64,000 bases of DNA, taken from positions 1 to 64,000 of the forward strand of contig DGBN01000046.1 in assembly GCA_002384815.1 (NCBI GenBank), given 5' to 3'. The translations under genes were made by a program, and so were the position numbers. How positions within the stretch are numbered: the stretch's first letter is position 1; every line of letters starts with the position of its first letter. Shown here piece by piece: positions 62,153 through 64,000 of this stretch. Under the pieces are notes generated by a model. It was not told the origin of the DNA. It worked only from the letters and a program-made list of their open reading frames with translations, and made no database searches. Source of the DNA: Oxalobacteraceae bacterium UBA4003 (GTDB lineage Bacteria; Pseudomonadota; Gammaproteobacteria; Burkholderiales; Burkholderiaceae_D).

Positions 62153-62833
62153 ATGTCCCGATTTGTAAAGACACTGGTTTGGTTTCGCCGCGACTTGCGC
62201 AGCGTTGACCATGCCGCGCTCCACCATGCGCTCAGGAACAGTCGGCAGGTTTACTGCGTCTTTATCTTCGCCGCACCATTCTGGACCCATTACCCAAAGC
62301 CGACCGTCGCGTCGAATTCATTCACGCCAGCTTGCCGGGACTAGCGCCGGTCTTGCAGGCACTGGGCGGCTTGATCGTGCGACATGCATGGGCCGAGACA
62401 ACCATACCCGAATTGGCAATCGAGCTGGATGTTGATGCAGTACTTGTCAACCACGATTACGAACCACAGGCAATTGCACGCGATGCAAAAGTGGCTGCGG
62501 CACTTCAGGAAGCCGGTTGCTCAATGCATACGTACATCTCCCGGCACCGTTTCGATTCGCGCTCTGGTACGACTTGCACTTGATGCGATGCGCACAGGCA
62601 AAGGTGGCAGTAGTGCGACAGTTTGCTTGTCGGAACTGGTATGACGCGATTTTTACTTCATGATCCTGTTTCAGCATCCGCACGTAGTCAGCCATGCATT
62701 CAAACCGGATTACGACGCAATCACATGGAAGAACGGCGATCATCCCAGTCCGCTGGTGCCGCATAAAGAAGCGCGGACACGCACCTTGCAGCGTTACGCA
62801 ATGCTTAGAAAAATCGCCACGTATACTGAATAA
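62153..62833 (+). pseudogene. phrB: Decayed DNA photolyase gene (phrB remnant)
   Basis: Photolyase segments are recognisable in order but in shifting frames. MSRFVKTLVWFRRDLRSVDH (start, frame A) runs to about 62272; then frame B gives LDPLPKADRRVEFIHASLPG and VNHDYEPQAIARDAKVAAAL to a stop at 62583; then frame A returns with LSELV, a TGA at 62642-62644 where the family has Trp, and RDFYFMILFQHPHVV. The end, PSPLVPHKEARTRTLQRYA, matches the photolyase C-terminus. At 681 bases it is about half of a normal gene, so large internal segments are missing. It cannot make an active enzyme. Confidence 0.9.
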
Positions 62834-62850
62834 AATTGACATCCAGAACA

Positions 62851-62878
62851 AAAAATCCCGCACATGTGCGGGATTTTT
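62851..62878. terminator. Bidirectional intrinsic terminator
   Basis: A fully palindromic AAAAATCCCGCACA / TGTGCGGGATTTTT between the phrB remnant and the convergent cheA-like gene, with five-base U-tracts on both strands. Confidence 0.88.
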
Positions 62879-62894
62879 CACGAATAACGGGCAA

Positions 62895-64000
62895 TCAACT
62901 CACTGGTATTTCTTTCTTGATGAAGCCTGCAATCAGCTTGACCAGCGCCTCTTCCTGATAGGGCTTGCCCAGATATTCATTCACGCCCAATTCCATCGCG
63001 TAATTGCGATGCTTGCTGGCGGTACGTGAAGTAATCATGATGATAGGAATATGTCGGGTACGTTCATCATCGCGAATATTGCGCGTCAGGTCGAAACCAT
63101 CCATGCGCGGCATTTCAATATCGACCAGCATCACATCGGGCGTAATCGATTGCAGGTGCTGCAATGCGTCTACGCCATCCTTCGCCAGCACTACCTGATA
63201 ACCTTCACGCGTCAGCAGGCGCTGCGTTACGCGACGCACCGTCAGCGAATCGTCGACCACCATCACGATATGCTGGGTACGCAAGCCCTGCACCGGCTCG
63301 ACGCGACGCGCCACCGGCTCGAAAGTCGCCATTTCTGCTACCGCCCCCATATTGCCAGGCACATCGGAAGGCGTCAGACGGGGTGCACGAATGTTTTCAT
63401 GTGCAACGCGCTGCGCCAGCGGCACCGGATTCAGAATCAATACAATTTCGCCCGAACCAAGCACCGTGGCGCCGGCAATACCTATCATGCGCGACAATTG
63501 CGGTCCGATATTCTTGACCACAACTTCCCGATTGCCAAGAATTTCATCGACGTGCAAGGCAACCCTGTCGTTCCCGCTCTTCAGTATCATCAAGGGCGAA
63601 TATTGCTGCGTGACAGGTGCCGCATCAGTATCACCCAGCAATGCCGACAGATAATGCATAGGCACGCGTTGCGACTGCCACATCACCGCGCCTTCATTGT
63701 AGGCAATCGCCAGTGGACCGTTTTTCAGTTGCTGAACCTGCTCCACCAGTACCGATGGAATCGCATAGGTTTTGCCACCAGTCGACAAAATCACGACTTG
63801 CGTTACCGCCAGCGTCAAGGGCAGATGAATAGTGAAATACGCACCTTTGCCCGGCTCCGAGGCGATCGCGACGCGTCCGCCCAGCGATGCCGCTTCCGAG
63901 CGCACCACATCCATGCCGATCCCGCGTCCTGCCAGCTCGGTAATTTCTTCCGCCGTTGAAAAGCCCGGATGAAAAATCAGATCGGTAACTTCAGCATCCG
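62895..64000 (-). CDS. CheA-type hybrid sensor kinase/response regulator, C-terminal part (partial)
   Basis: The frame stops at 62895 and runs off the right edge, so only the C-terminal 368 or so residues are seen. From the edge inward: the CheA ATPase segment (FHPGFSTAEEI, then ELAGRGIGMDVVR and EPGKGAYFTIHLPLTLA), a CheW-like domain, and a receiver with DSLTVRR and phosphoacceptor Asp in VMLVDIEMPRMDGF. This CheA-CheW-REC order is typical of ChpA/PilL-like kinases that control twitching motility, or of other chemosensory hybrids. The Hpt and dimerisation parts lie outside the window. Confidence 0.92.
   Translation of the reverse strand, partial: DAEVTDLIFHPGFSTAEEITELAGRGIGMDVVRSEAASLGGRVAIASEPGKGAYFTIHLPLTLAVTQVVILSTGGKTYAIPSVLVEQVQQLKNGPLAIAYNEGAVMWQSQRVPMHYLSALLGDTDAAPVTQQYSPLMILKSGNDRVALHVDEILGNREVVVKNIGPQLSRMIGIAGATVLGSGEIVLILNPVPLAQRVAHENIRAPRLTPSDVPGNMGAVAEMATFEPVARRVEPVQGLRTQHIVMVVDDSLTVRRVTQRLLTREGYQVVLAKDGVDALQHLQSITPDVMLVDIEMPRMDGFDLTRNIRDDERTRHIPIIMITSRTASKHRNYAMELGVNEYLGKPYQEEALVKLIAGFIKKEIPVS

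Noticed and set aside
1..64000. CRISPR array, insertion sequence, integrase or prophage
   Set aside because: No regularly spaced repeats, no transposase or integrase motifs and no phage genes were seen on either strand.

Overview
The window is ordinary chromosomal DNA from a betaproteobacterium. Gene content and protein style suggest Burkholderiales, most likely the Oxalobacteraceae (Herminiimonas/Janthinobacterium type). Pointers are the pcm-rhodanese-tolC and waaA genes, the pyrR-pyrB-pyrC' cluster with yqgE and ruvX, a bo3 quinol oxidase with SURF1 and RegB/RegA, and a tripartite tricarboxylate transporter. This placement is inferred from family recognition; no database was searched. I see no rRNA, insertion sequence, prophage or CRISPR. 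One tRNA gene is present.

Layout. 1-7.3 kb: plus-strand housekeeping and catabolic genes (hemJ, an isomerase, an rRNA methyltransferase, a VOC protein, a WYL regulator, succinate-semialdehyde dehydrogenase, a Bcr-type efflux pump). 7.3-16.1 kb: a minus-strand block with two gamma-glutamyltransferase-family enzymes around a divergent CodA-like amidohydrolase and a DUF1097 membrane protein, preceded by a NarL-type two-component system and a patatin lipoprotein. 16.3-19.5 kb: a diguanylate cyclase, an M29-like protein, tRNA-Gly(CCC) and trmB. 19.5-26.4 kb: a minus-strand cyoABCD-SURF1-regB-regA run, which couples a quinol oxidase to a redox-sensing two-component system. 26.5-31.1 kb: an MFS symporter, recQ, uppP and a broken ykgJ.

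31.4-43.6 kb: pcm, a rhodanese and tolC, then a TetR-controlled RND pump (acrA-acrB-oprM) with a clear AcrR-like operator, a DUF3617 protein, a His-rich secreted protein, a GNAT, a small Cys-rich protein and waaA. 43.8-45.2 kb: phosphomannomutase. 45.4-56.4 kb: a catabolic module with a beta-hydroxyaspartate-type PLP aldolase, a TctCBA importer, a GntR/FCD regulator, a serine-glyoxylate-type aminotransferase, a MhpD-like hydratase and a 998-residue FAD/Fe-S D-2-hydroxyacid dehydrogenase. Two of its promoter regions share an identical 13-bp near-palindrome. 56.6-62.1 kb: apaH, plsC and the yqgE-ruvX-pyrR-pyrB-pyrC' operon, whose pyrC' is a metal-site-deficient pseudo-dihydroorotase. 62.1-64 kb: a heavily decayed DNA photolyase gene and the 3' part of a CheA-type hybrid kinase that runs off the right edge.

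The most interesting points are the 45-56 kb module, which looks like part of a glyoxylate/beta-hydroxyaspartate route with its own importer and regulator; the CodA-like enzyme between two Ntn hydrolases, which lacks two CodA catalytic positions; the oxidase-RegBA gene run; and two convincing pseudogenes (phrB, ykgJ).
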